Positions 44,556 to 54,985 of a DNA stretch of 64,000 nt are shown piece by piece. Origin of the DNA: Aplidium turbinatum. Its lineage: Eukaryota; Chordata; Ascidiacea; Aplousobranchia; Polyclinidae. A program made the translations under genes and the position numbers. The notes beneath the pieces were generated by a model. It saw nothing but the letters and a program-made list of their open reading frames with translations, searched no databases and was not told the DNA's origin. Position 1 is the stretch's first letter, and each line of letters opens with the position of its first letter. The DNA is taken from contig OU964919.1 of the NCBI GenBank assembly GCA_918807975.1, positions 29,395,824 through 29,459,823 on the forward strand. The letters are read 5' to 3'.

Positions 44556-46267
44556 AGATGCAGCAATGCTGCTACATTCAGTGTGTGAAAATATGCCTCT
44601 CAGCTTTATTGCTATCGGTAATAATAAACTTTAATATTTTCACTTTTATAATCAACTTTGAACATGTTCACACTAAGTGCTGACAAGCACTGGTGCAGTC
44701 GAGAGCCAACATGTTCGACTCCAGCCACCCGCACTTGCTGTTGTTTTTCTGGGCAAGAAACTTTACGATAATTGCCTCTACCCAGTGATCGAGTAATGGG
44801 TAGTACCCAAATTTAAGTCATAAGTAGAGTAGACAACCGGAAACAGACATTGTTGTCGGCTGCAGCGTGGGTCAGGTGTACGTCGGAAGGCGTACACCGA
44901 TGCATAGCACTCAAGTCCGCTTTCCCGCAATGCAGGATAAAGATAAGCAAACAAAAAACAAAAGTTTAATTCTAACTCGGAATACTCTTTGCCAATTTTC
45001 TAGGCTCCAAATAAGTTAGTTTATGATATTAAATATCAGTGTGGTGCACATTAAAATCTCGAAACTGTAGTCGCCTGTAATCTGATGATTGAGTACCGGT
45101 AGGCTTTATATAACGAAGAAACGAATCTAAAACTCTTTGCAAATTGCAATTATTTCGTACTGGGACAGGATGATTTTTTCTCTTTACGTTTCAATGCAAG
45201 AACTGGTAATTGCTTCTATGTTGCAATCAATTTTTGCTAAATGTTGCTGCAATCAGATATTCAGCCTAAATTATCATTGACTTGATTACTGTACATTTAA
45301 CGAACAAGGCTCTCTAAATCAACTTGTCAGCTTACATTGCTCAAAATGCAGTATTTCAACCTATGGCAAATTTAACACTTTCAATTTTGCATACTCATGA
45401 CTCTACCTACATTTCAATATTAATTTTATTTTATTTTAGAAAGTTAAGATATGCTTCATACAAAGAGCAGTGTTTCTTCAAAATTGTTATGTTTATCTGA
45501 TAATTAAGCTTAATTTAATTAAAGTGCTGGTCAACATTCATAGTGTTTTAGTAGATGATTTTGTGTGTTCCTTATTGTGACTAGCTGTTAATCCTTATCT
45601 TTTTTTCACATGCTTCAAGCTGAGCTTGTTTTGTTCAAGCACCACGTTTCTGACATATTCTATTTTTCATTGCTAGTGTTGAAAAAAGTAATTTAAAAAG
45701 ATTTGTTGAACCTAGCATATAAAGTGACCCTGAACTTCTTTAGAACCGTGTTTGCAGATACAGGAATACTGCCTACAAAAATGTTGAAAAATTTCATTGC
45801 AATTATTTTAAATAGCTTCTTCTGCTTGAAAATATAAATTGCACTTAAATCATAATAAACAAAAAGAGGCACCGTAGTACTGCTTGAACTAAAAAGTGGA
45901 CAATCCTGTTGCATCTTGATGTAGTAGCAAAATTGTACGAAACACCATCTGAGTATTGTTTTAATTTAAGTGCTTAAATTGCTTATGCTCAAAACTCTTT
46001 TAAAAACTGCATTTTCCATATGCTGATATGCCCCAAAAACTGCCGAGACTCAGGCTTTTATTTAAAACAAACTCTGTAATGAAATACGGTATAAGGTTTC
46101 CAGATCTAGATTTGTGTATTTTACATTAGGTTTGATATACACCATAACAGTGATACGAGTAGAATACAGACACATCATTTATTATTTTGTGATGCCAGGC
46201 ATGCAAATCAGCCAGGAACTATCACACAATTTGCATTATAATAACAATAAATATCCTTTTAAGTACC
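44556..46267. other. Interior of the long-TIR element without recognised genes
   Basis: AT-rich sequence. The minus-strand open frame 45693-45914 has no motif. Nothing resembling a DDE transposase was recognised, so this copy is probably deleted or decayed. Confidence 0.35.
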
Positions 46268-46308
46268 AGGGTCTGCTACTATTCGGTGAGTCCGATTCGG
46301 TGAGTCTT
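46268..46308. mobile_element. TU-like foldback terminal fragment
   Basis: AGGGTCTGCTACTATTCGGT followed by one GAGTCCGATTCGGTGAGTC unit, after which similarity stops. It is of the GTGAG subtype. No partner end matches nearby, so it is a short remnant. Confidence 0.6.
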
Positions 46309-47259
46309 TTCCTATGTCAATGGTTGGCTGGAGACTCGAAGAGTGCAAGCTCATTTCCCAGTCACCCCCAACTGTACGTTCTTATTTTAAGTTTGTTTCT
46401 TTGTAAATCCTCAATTGATTTATTTTATTTATATATCAATGATACCAATTAATATAATTATAATAGTGTAAAGGTTCTAAGTACCATTACCAACATGTTA
46501 AAATTAAAAAAACTTGATTTTTTGAGACATTTCACTATTTCCATCTTTAAGGTTCAAAGTGTTCAATAAACCACAAATATTAGTTTGGATTCTGAATCTG
46601 TTTATCAAGACCTTTTAAATGATGTATCACATGTAACAATATTACATGAGCACGACAAGTTATAAGTGGATAAAATTCGGTCACGCGTGAATGATTTTTT
46701 GACCCCATCTTACCAAAATGCGGGGTGAAAGGTCAACTCCGGGGGTTGTATGGATTGTGTCATTGTTTTTGGGTAAAACCGACTTTGTTTATCGAATGTG
46801 TGCAAAATTCATTTGAAAAAAGGGTTTAACACAAGAGTTATGCTGCATGGAAATAACCCCCTCAATTTGACTTGATTTTGTTCCGCTCGAGTGATCACCA
46901 AAATGGCCAACTTTGGAAGGTTATAACTTCGTTGTTACTTGTCCGATTTTCCAAAAAAATTGTTTTTCATGATCAGTGCCAAAAGTTCTACCAGATAACC
47001 AAGTTTCATCAAAATCTGAGATGGTGGGTTTGGTTTTTCATTTTTTTTGGTCCAACTGACATGGAATGACCCATTATATAACGGTGGATCCACTTATCGA
47101 TGAAATGCAGTGGTACAATGATTCAGGCATGGTACAAAGATTGATTACAGGATTGCATTCCGAACGTATGCGGTATTTGTTGATTGGAAACGAAGGTGCT
47201 AGAATTCCATATGACGTCAGTATGTAACGTGCGTTACGTCAGAGCTCTCGGGCGCCACA

Positions 47260-47330
47260 ACATCGACCTGGGACGATATCGGTGGGACGATGTGTTCAGG
47301 GGACGATATCGGTGGCGTTCATTTCAATTG
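47260..47330. repeat. GGGACGATATCGGTGG repeat
   Basis: Three GGGACGAT(A)TCGGTGG-like words, an inverted match to 34030-34100. The second LTR appears to have inserted beside such a repeat, since 42930-42955 carries related words. Confidence 0.5.
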
Positions 47331-48357
47331 ATGTGGGAAACTGGTGTTCTTCCCAAGTTTGGGGTTGGTACCATCTACACTCTCTATGCCAGGGGTCGGC
47401 AACCTACGGCCCGCGGGCCAGGTCCGGCCCGCCAGGCGCTTCGTTCCGGCCCGCGAGCAGTTCCAAGCAAAAGCACGCAATTCGGCCCGCGACGATAAAT
47501 AAGTTGTTTTTGCATGCTAAATAAATTAAAACATTAAAACAAAATAAATTGACTTGACTTGCTAAAATCATAGTGCAACAAAACCACGGATACTACCTCG
47601 TGCTACAAATTATATGCTTCATTGCACACGTTTAATTTTGCACATTTTCCAATCGTGGTAACAACAGTCCGTCAAGTACGTTGAAATATGTGGAGGTTAT
47701 TGTTGACATCAAACAGCAGTTTGCTTCCCGGTTCCAGGACATGCGAAGGCACAAACACGAATTCGCGTTACTGGCAACATCTTTTGATGTGGATCCAGCA
47801 TATGCGGACAATAGCGTGCAGATGGAACTCAGGGAGATGGAACTGATTGAACTTCAGAATAATACAACGTTAAAGTCGAAGTTTCACGTTACTTCTCCGG
47901 AAGTGTTTTACAAAGAACATGTATCTGCAATAGGCTGGCCCCTTTTTGGGTGATTTTGGAAATTGATTAGGCCTGGGTGTTAAATTTTTGCTTTGACCCA
48001 AAAAAATGAGATTCCCAAAATTTTTTTGGATTTGAACCATGTCTAGACCCTGCCCCGGGCCCCGGTCCGTCTCGCCAGTTGACGAAATTTAAAACAGCCA
48101 TAACTTTTACAATATTCATGTTAATAATGTCATGTAAGTACTCATTTTCATTGGTTTTTCATGGAGAACAAGAATCTAAAGGTTTTTGATACATATGACA
48201 TGATTTAGAAATCTTGTTTTTTTGTAATTATTTGAAAAATTACTGTTATTACGCTTATTAGCCTCATTTTGCATAGCAATGTCTGAAACAACTGCCTTTG
48301 TGTTTATCTATTCTCTTGATTTCAGCATAGTATTGTAAGGTTTGTCAAATTTTTAAT

Positions 48358-49901
48358 ATGGATGAGAGAAAAAGAAAAATTGCAAAAGATCCTCTTGATA
48401 TTGGTATGTACCAACCCATGAGTCAGTCTATGCTTCCGCTTAAGCTAGATGTCCTGAGGCATTATCTGTATCTGCGAAATATTAAGTACACAAATGATGT
48501 AGGACAAACTGTGCTGTACAATGAAGTTTATGACTGCATTTGTAAAATCTACATCCATTCCAGCAACAAAAAGTAAGACCAGAATAATAGCAGAAATGCA
48601 AGAACTAGAAAAAATGAGGAAGGAAGTTAACAAAAGAAAGAATCCCAAACGAATTCTTGACTTCACAGATCATCTAAGTTTGATTTTCTCTGTTCTTAAA
48701 AGTACAACTGATGTACCAATACCAGAGAGAGAATTTTACAATGACCAGTGCACTGACAGGAAAATGATGAATTCCTTCTCTGTTGACAAACAACAAACTG
48801 CTAAATATCAGCGTAAACTCAGAAATCAACTCCAGCTGACCAGTCTTCAACCGGAACCATCAACGTTGGAATGCCACGGAGAGCAGCTCTTGTCAAGGAA
48901 GCGGATCTGAAAAGAGCAGTGCAAGTAGCTCCGAACTATGGGAAGAAGAAACTTGTCAGGAACACCAGTCAGCTTCTAGCTCTTCATACTTCACACAATC
49001 ACTGCAAAATACAGCTGTTGTTGCAGCGCAGATCAATGTTGGTGAAGAGCAGGTAGCCAAAATTTTAACTGCTTATAACCAAGACATTGGTTACCAAGCA
49101 GTGGTAACGAGAAAGTAAGTTTGTGGTCAGAGGGAAAAAGCACGGAGACAACAGATAAGTGAAATGAGACAAAATGCTGTATATGGTATGTTTGGTATGG
49201 TGATAAGCTAGTTTTTAACTACTCTGTTGTTTCACAGCCTGACGAAACTTATCTGGGATTTTGCAGCCCTGAAAATGGGACTGGTATGTAATGCATATGA
49301 TTTTATATTATCTGTTGAACTAAAGGAGCTGGATAGCCATATAAAGCATAACTAGTACACATGATACAAAGTGAACTAAAGTAACCTATGAAAGACTGCT
49401 TCTGTTCTTGGATGGATATTTCTAACAATGACACTTTTCTCAACAGGTAAATGTGTAGCTGATAGCATCTTGGACTACTTGGAATCATTGGAGGTTGATG
49501 CTGGGGATATCTGTGTGTTAGGCTGTGACGGAACAAGCTGCAACACTGGGTGGAAAGGAGGTTCAATGGCATGCATTGAACAAAGGCTGGCAAGATCGTG
49601 TCAACGAGTAGTATGCATGTTGCATCATTGTGAAGTGCCACTACGCAAGCTGTTTGAAAAACTTGATGGTTCAACAACAGGCCCAAGTAGCTTTTCTGGA
49701 CCAATTGGTCAGCTGGCAGCAACAGATGTATGGCAACAGCCTTGCCAGAAGTTTGATCCTCTCAAGCTTGCAGAATTTCCATTGCTAAGCAAAGAAGTCG
49801 AAAATAGTTTGTCAACAGATGCAAAATATCTTTATCAAATGTGCATGATGGTGAATGATGGAAATATTTCTGGGGCACTGCTAAAGAAAAAAATGAGCTG
49901 A
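48358..49901 (+). pseudogene. hAT-like transposase of copy 4, C-terminus replaced
   Basis: Plus-strand pieces in order: MDERKRKIAKDPLDIGMYQP and LKLDVLRHYLYLRNIKYTND (48358-48576); SKTRIIAEMQELEKMRKEVN and VPIPEREFYNDQCTDRKMMN (48521-48910); then, after an interval of possible introns, ADSILDYLESLEVDAGDICV, LGCDGTSCNTGWKGGSMACI (catalytic aspartate), RVVCMLHHCEVPLRKLFEKL (a CxxH motif) and DGSTTGPSSFSGPIGQL (49428-49901). The order matches a hAT-like enzyme up to the CxxH region. The rest is absent, replaced by the inverted N-terminal arm. Frame changes suggest introns or decay. It is a divergent relative of the copies at 17210 and 29737. Confidence 0.7.
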
Positions 49902-49916
49902 TGTAGATTTTAGATT

Positions 49917-50126
49917 TTACGATGCAGCTGTGTAGATTTTACAAATGCAGTCATAAACTTCATTGTACAGCACAGTTTGTCCTACATCATTTGTGTACTT
50001 AATATTTCGCAGATACAGATAATGCCTCAGGACATCTAGCTTAAGCGGAAGCATTGGCTGACTCATGGGTTGGTACATACCAATATCAAGAGGATCTTTT
50101 GCAATTTTTCTTTTTCTCTCATCCAT
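49917..50126 (-). CDS. Inverted duplicate of the N-terminal transposase segment
   Basis: The minus frame repeats MDERKRKIAKDPLDIGMYQP through YNEVYDCICKIY with a single visible change (Ser to Pro in MSQ(S/P)MLPL). It lies in the right arm of copy 4 and would be transcribed inward toward the opposite copy. It has no downstream domains. Confidence 0.75.
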   Translation of the reverse strand: MDERKRKIAKDPLDIGMYQPMSQPMLPLKLDVLRHYLYLRNIKYTNDVGQTVLYNEVYDCICKIYTAAS

Positions 50127-51191
50127 ATTAAAAATTTGACAAACCTTACAATACTATGCTGAAATCAAGAGAATAGATAAACACAAAGGCAGTTGTTTCA
50201 GACATTGCTATGCAAAATGAGGCTAATAAGCGTAATAACAGTAATTTTTCAAATAATTACAAAAAAACAAGATTTCTAAATCATGTCACATGTATCAAAA
50301 ACCTTTAGATTCTTGTTCTCCATGAAAAAGCAATGAAAATGAGTACTTACATGACATTATTAACATGAATATTGTAAAAGTTACAGCTGTTTTAAATTTC
50401 GTCAACTGGCGAGACGGACCGGGGCCCGGGGCAGGGTCTAGACATGGTTCAAATCCAAAAAAATTTTGGGAATCTCATTTTTTTGAGTCAAAACAAAAAT
50501 TTAACACCCAGGCCTAATCAATTTCCAAAATCACCCAAAAAGGGGCCAGCCTAATCTGCAACCCTATTTCCGAAATTACGAGATAATGCAAAAAAATTTG
50601 CATCCATGTTTGGAAACACTTTTCTTTGTGAACAATTATTTTCCAAGATGAACTTTGCAAAAATAAACTTCGATCACGTTTATCTGATGAACATGTTAAT
50701 GATCTTTTACAAATTTCTTGTTCCAATATCAAAACTGACTTTGGCAATTTGGCAAAAAAATGCAAATAACATCAACATTCACATTAAATTGTTACACACA
50801 TTTGTTCTTTTAATAATCGGTTTCAAAATAATAAATTCCTTTTATCATATCAATGAACATATTATATAAGCATGAATAGGAGTGTAAAACGCCATGCAAT
50901 TTACGGGTAAGATATTCGCGTTTCGGAAAAGCTGTCCCGGCAGTTACGGCCCGCCAGTATATTTTATTTTATCAAATTGGCCCGCGGCTCAAAAAGGTTG
51001 CCGACCCCTGCTCTATGCGATATGAAAGAAAATAAAGTCAATTGCTTGATCTAATTACTTCTTTGTTGCAGAAACAGGTTTTTGTCTACCGAGATGTCCA
51101 GGGGACATGCATTATGTAACTTGGTGACTTTGTCAATTACTAAAATAGCAATTTTTAGATGGTGTTTATTTTGAATTAAGCTATTATAAAT

Positions 51192-51452
51192 ATGGGAAAA
51201 TGGGTGAGCAAGCCTCGACGACATTATAGTGCTAATGAGGAAACCATTCAAGCATCATTAGCCAGTAAAACTACTCCAGGCAAAACCAACTCACTTGACT
51301 ATAGTTTAATGAAGAAAAACAATGAAGATGGAAAAAAATTCTTAGGAATGATTATTGCAACACAATGTCATTGTGATGCAGTATCATCAATTGCAACAGT
51401 CTCTCCAACATTATGCATATCAGGAAGCAAAGATACAACCATTGTCGTACAA
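51192..51452 (+). CDS. Probable first exon of a WD40-repeat gene (WDR31-like)
   Basis: An 87-codon frame starts MGKWVSKPRRHYSANEETIQ, with a glycine at position 2 that could be myristoylated, and ends HCDAVSSIATVSPTLCISGS then KDTTIVVQ, exactly at a donor (CAA/GTATGT, phase 0). 'H.DAV..(I/L)A.....LC(I/V)SGSKD' is the start of a WD40 blade; together with an MG-basic N-terminus it recalls WDR31, but this is recollection. Sequence continues open only five residues beyond the donor. The following exons were not found in the next 12 kb, which is full of transposons, so either a long intron or loss is possible. It starts about 180 bp after the hAT end at 51010. Confidence 0.5.
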
Positions 51453-51479
51453 GTATGTGTAGGTTTTTAATTATATGCA

Positions 51480-52009
51480 TATCAGGTTATAAGAATTTGA
51501 AACAACACACTTGTTGTACATGTTTGAAACGTTGCTAAAGTAAGTAGCATATCATAGTCTATAGATAATAACGTTGTTCAATGCAAATATTCATATTTTA
51601 GTGAAACAATAACACTAAAAATTTCAACAAGTTCCACAGTTTTTTAAGACATTCATCGAATTCAAAACCATAAGACCTTTGGGTCTCAATTGCCGAGTTA
51701 CGTCCCTGGCGCAACCAGGATCCAACATAGGCTACTTTGCTGGTGAAAACTTTCTCAGTAGAGGACCGACCATTCGTATAAAGAGTAAACTTGAAACAGT
51801 TACAGTGTGTAGAGAAACATGGTCAGATGTCAGTATGAGGTGTATTTGTGAAAATCCGCGCTCACACTCGCTCGATGAAATTGGAATGGATTTTTGTTAC
51901 ATCAAATTTTGAAGACACTAGGATCTTTTTTTTGTAGTTGGGCAAAATCATATGGGAGAGGAAAGTTGGTAAATTTTTGAAAGTTGTCAAATGAATACCT
52001 GTTATACAT
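51480..52009. other. Putative intron or intergenic DNA
   Basis: No second WD40 exon was recognised. The open frame around 51679-51912 has no motif and no clear splice sites. Confidence 0.35.
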
Positions 52010-52170
52010 TTTTTGGAAGGCAGTGGCTATTTGACCGGCTCCGGTCTTTGAATCTGAAACACTATTTGACCGGTCATGACGTCACTACATCAGCGCTTTT
52101 TTCTTTTTCTCTTTCAATGCAAAAGACGATAAGCGCCTTAAGTTTTAAATTCAACACGTTTTTTTTCAAC

Positions 52171-52243
52171 TGAATCCGTGGCGCATACGTAACGTCTCGG
52201 GCTGCCATTCTAGAGGGAATGAGTTCGATTCTATCCGGAATCG
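52171..52243 (+). ncRNA. tRNA-like module, left arm of element C
   Basis: GAATCCGTGGCGCATACG (A-box-like) and ATGAGTTCGATTCTATCC (B box with the invariant TTCGA) are spaced as in a tRNA. Stem pairing is poor, so it is tRNA-derived rather than a tRNA gene. Confidence 0.5.
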
Positions 52244-52565
52244 TTCTCTTTTTTTAACTAAATTTTTGAAAGTGGAAAGTTGTCTTGAAGGGTTGGTTGA
52301 GATGATGATTTGAAACTTGACTGATTGTTGTGCGACAATGAGACTGGATTTAATTTTTAACTTCGGACTTCAGCGAAACGTAATCTTACAGCCTATTCGA
52401 AGGTGTGATTTTTTCAGAGAATTTGTGCTAAGAAATGAAAGGAATTTGTTAAAAATAAAGACTAGAAAAAACTTTTTTAATTCGTTTTGAAACTTTTTTA
52501 TTCACTTGTTGATTCATTCATATCAGTTTGTATCCTTTTGTAGTTAAAAAAAAAAAAAAAAAAAC

Positions 52566-52638
52566 GCTTCCGGATAGTATCGAACTCATTCCCTCTAAAA
52601 TGGCAGCCCGAGACGTTACGTATGCGCCATGGACTCAG
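52566..52638 (-). ncRNA. tRNA-like module, right arm of element C
   Basis: Inverted partner of 52171-52243; the minus strand reads GTCCATGGCGCATACG and ATGAGTTCGATACTATCC, about 90% alike by eye. Confidence 0.5.
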
Positions 52639-52789
52639 TTGAAGAAAACCTGTTGAATTTAAAACTTAACGCGCTTATCGTCTTTTGCTTTGAAAGAAAA
52701 AAGTGCTTATGTAGTGACGTCATGACCGGTCAAATAGTGTTTCAGATTCAAAGACCGGAGCCGGTCAAATAGCCACTGCCTTTTTGGAA

Positions 52790-53400
52790 TGGTGTTACTT
52801 TACAGTTTCACACTGTGTACTTTATTTTTCAAATTTCTACATTCTGAACACAAATTTTTAGCCTTATTTACCAATGAGGAAATGTTGTTGAATATGTTGC
52901 ACAAAATGCCTTGTTTTCGCCAAGTGATATAGCGGTCAATTTTTGAGTAAATTTAAATATTTTTTTGGGCTACAGTGACACAAACTAATGCATTTGCAGT
53001 TTCTTCTTTTAACTTGCACTGGTGTTATAACATAGCATCACATTATGGTTCCCAAAATCAACCTAACTCTGATGTCCCTTAGTGTAACAAAATGTTGATT
53101 TTTTTCACAAATTTCTTTATATTTTAAAATATAACTTGGTTAGAGAAAAAAAAAAATTGCAGTCTAACAAGCATACTAGTTATACCTTTGTGTAACAATA
53201 TTAACAGATTTAAAAAAAAACTACTGCCTTGAATAATGAGAAATAATTGTGTCCCGTAGTGTAACTATTTGTTATGTCCCATAGTGTAACATGACCTTCA
53301 ATGCAATATTTACATTCACATTCTAGATATGAATTTCAGCTAACAACTTAGAATGATTTTAATTGAATCAGAATCAGTAAATTAACCATGTTAGACAACA
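52790..53400. other. Non-coding interval
   Basis: AT-rich. The phrase GTCCC(G/A)TAGTGTAAC recurs (53250-53290). No other feature was seen. Confidence 0.35.
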
Positions 53401-53574
53401 ATGCCTACTTCAGGGGCAGATAGGATAACAAAATGTCGTGAAAAGAAGAAGGCTGCAGAGTGCAGACCTAGAAAAGTTTAAAAAATACTAGAAATAGGTC
53501 CAGAAATACAGGAGCAAGAGAAAAATAAAGGAATCAACACTCGATACGGATGAACAGCATAACCTGAGAGAACA
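53401..53574 (+). pseudogene. Basic N-terminal segment of a transposon-type protein
   Basis: MPTSGADRITKCREKKKAAE starts at 53401, followed by diverged basic sequence with stops up to 53574. 'ADR(M/I).KCR.KKKA' starts are common in uncharacterised invertebrate transposon proteins. The same protein seems to continue after the inserted element, at 56828. A long insertion with an 11-bp TSD separates the two. Confidence 0.45.
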
Positions 53575-53689
53575 CATGGTTGCCAGTTTGGATTTTTTAA
53601 AGCCAAATTTGAAAATTTAGGCTTTTTTTAAACCTCTTTGGATTTTTTTTGTGTAAAAATAATCCACATAAAATTTGGCTTTTTTAGGC

Positions 53690-54856
53690 TTTACATTTGT
53701 AGGCCAAACATTTGGTTAGCCTTTTCACTCTGTTACTACAATGTAAAAATGAACTGTTAGGCTAGCTGGGTTCTTGGAACACATCGAAAGGCTTCTGTGA
53801 ATGTTTCTCAGATTCAATGTATCCTAGTCAGCAAAAGTTCCCTTTTCTACACGATTTCAACGTTTAGCAACGTTAAAATGATAGGCCACATATTTGGTTA
53901 TCTGTTAATGTAAAAATGAACTGTTAGGCTAACTGGGTTGTTGGAACAAATTTTTGCTGGTCCGGATAACTAGGCTACGGTACCCGATAATTTCCTTTCA
54001 ATCCAAGCTGTAGGCCACACATTTGGTTAGCCTTTTCATTCTGTTACTACAATGTAAAAATGAACTGTTAGGCTAACTGGGTTCTTGGAACAAATTTTTG
54101 GAGGTCGGGATGACTAGGCTACGGTACCCGATAATTTCCTTTCAATCCAAGCTGTAGGCCACACATTTGTTGATTCAAACTAATCATTTGAACTATTCAA
54201 AAGTACTAACTTATAGACATAAACATGATTTATTTGTTTGGTTTGTAACATCTTCTTTTTTTTTATTTTCCCTTGATATCTTAAATTTTTCTGAAGGTGT
54301 TGCGACCATGCCAAATTTCTTTTAACTCAATAACTTAGGCCTACTTCGGTCACAAGCACGTTTTAACGTTCGCGTTTTGTCGCTTCTACCTTTTTCTCAA
54401 CCTTTGCTATGTTGACGGGTATTGTTTTTGATATGATGGTCACAAATAAAGACAACTGAGCTGCACTGAATTCAAACATGTTTTAACGTTTGCGTTTTGT
54501 TGCTTCTACCTGTGCTATGTTGACGTGTTTTTAATATGATGTGACATGACGAATCATAAGTAGAAACAACTTAACTGAATTTCCTAAAGTACTAACTTGT
54601 AGACATAAACATGATTTATTTTTTTGGTTCACAAGCACGTTTTAACGTTTGCGTTTTGTCGCTTCTACCTTTGCTATGTTGACGTGTTTTTAATATGATG
54701 TGACATGACGAATCATAAATAAAAACAACTCAACTGAACTGACATGACGAATTTTCATTAGGCTACGAATCGGACTCACCGAAACGGGCTCTCACCGAAT
54801 AGAGAACTCACCAAATCGGACTCACCGAATCGGACTCACCGAAACGGGCCATTCCG
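53690..54856. mobile_element. TU-like foldback right half, copy vi
   Basis: It ends in CGAAACGGGCCATTCCG, preceded by GACTCACCGAAACGGGCTCT-type units (GTGAG subtype in reverse). Upstream are arm sequences also present at 22100-22480 and 24040-24300 (TAGGCCACACATTTGGTTAG, repeated three times here, and CAAGCACGTTTTAACGTT, also repeated). The left terminus is missing, so the copy is truncated and internally rearranged. Confidence 0.6.
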
Positions 54857-54985
54857 AAGATAGGCTACTAGGCCTATTCATGATACTGACTCAGTCTGTG
54901 TAGGCATACAGTAACTATGCTGTACACATACACAGCCTAGCTAGCTCTATTATTATGACAGCATAATAGGTTAGCATGGCTAGAG

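Larger units (their letters stand above)
43479..47072. mobile_element. Long-TIR transposon GGGTCATTCCATGTCAG
   Basis: GGGTCATTCCATGTCAGTTG and its inverse at 47053-47072 begin inverted arms that match for about 570 bp (43479-44045 and 46510-47072). ATTA flanks both ends (43475-43478, 47073-47076), a possible 4-bp TSD, though chance is not excluded in AT-rich DNA. The interior holds a protein relic (44298-44555) and a fragment of a TU-like end (46268-46308). The superfamily is unassigned. Confidence 0.65.
42956..47259. mobile_element. Second LTR fossil, split by a TIR element
   Basis: The left part starts TGTAGCGGACGCG and is similar to the LTR at 41213 (CATTCCTGGGCA, GGCAAGGAATGA, GACACGA). 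The right part (47077-47259) ends AGAGCTCTCGGGCGCCACA, matching the other LTR's AGAGCTCTCTGGCGCTACA. Between them lies the element at 43479-47072. The flanks (GACAT and ACATC) are not an exact 5-bp TSD. It is a solo LTR, broken by one large insertion. Confidence 0.6.
47931..50553. mobile_element. hAT-like TAGGC-family transposon, copy 4 (long inverted arms)
   Basis: TAGGCTGGCCCC and GGGGCCAGCCTA ends with ATCTGCAA on both sides (47923-47930, 50554-50561), a perfect 8-bp TSD. The arms of about 620 bp (47931-48553 and 49931-50553) are nearly identical and include the N-terminal coding segment MDERKRKIAKDPLDIGMYQP in both orientations. The middle carries further transposase coding sequence. High arm identity points to recent formation or gene conversion between arms. 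Confidence 0.9.
47681..50760 (+). pseudogene. hAT transposase (GTF2IRD2/ZBED-type), split by an insertion
   Basis: The first part encodes VDIKQQFASRFQDMRRHKHE, FALLATSFDVDPAYADNSVQ and MELREMELIELQNNTTLKSK, ending FYKEHVSAI at 47930. After the inserted element the plus strand continues with a degraded stretch, then SMFGNTFLCEQLFSKMNF and AKINF. These are the 'LQMELIELQ' and 'FGSTYLCEQLFSKMK' motifs of the hAT C-terminal dimerisation domain. The inserted element lies at codons following EHVSAI, with TSD ATCTGCAA. The N-terminal and first catalytic portions are missing, so the host copy was already deleted. Confidence 0.8.
47390..51010 (+). mobile_element. hAT element, GTF2IRD2-like, with CAGGGGTCGGCAACC ends
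   Basis: CAGGGGTCGGCAACCT and the inverse AGGTTGCCGACCCCTG, each next to GGCCCGCGG-type sequence, are flanked by CTCTATGC (47382-47389, 51011-51018), a perfect 8-bp TSD. The classic hAT terminus is unmistakable. The element carries the C-terminal part of a hAT transposase on the plus strand (47681-47930 and 50562-50760), split by a TAGGC-family element at 47931-50553. Confidence 0.9.
52019..52780. mobile_element. tRNA-module foldback element C (9-bp TSD)
   Basis: GGCAGTGGCTATTTGACCGG and the inverse at 52761-52780 bound 762 bp, with TTTTTGGAA on both flanks (52010-52018 and 52781-52789), a perfect 9-bp TSD. The arms are alike over more than 230 bp (CACTATTTGACCGGTCATGA; GACGATAAGCGC). Each arm contains a tRNA-like module pointing inward. 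The centre (about 52250-52560) is unpaired and AT-rich. No protein is encoded. Confidence 0.8.

Noticed and set aside
46268-54856. One giant TU-like element bounded by the ends at 46268 and 54856
   Set aside because: The flanking 8-mers differ and the interval contains unrelated complete elements with their own TSDs.
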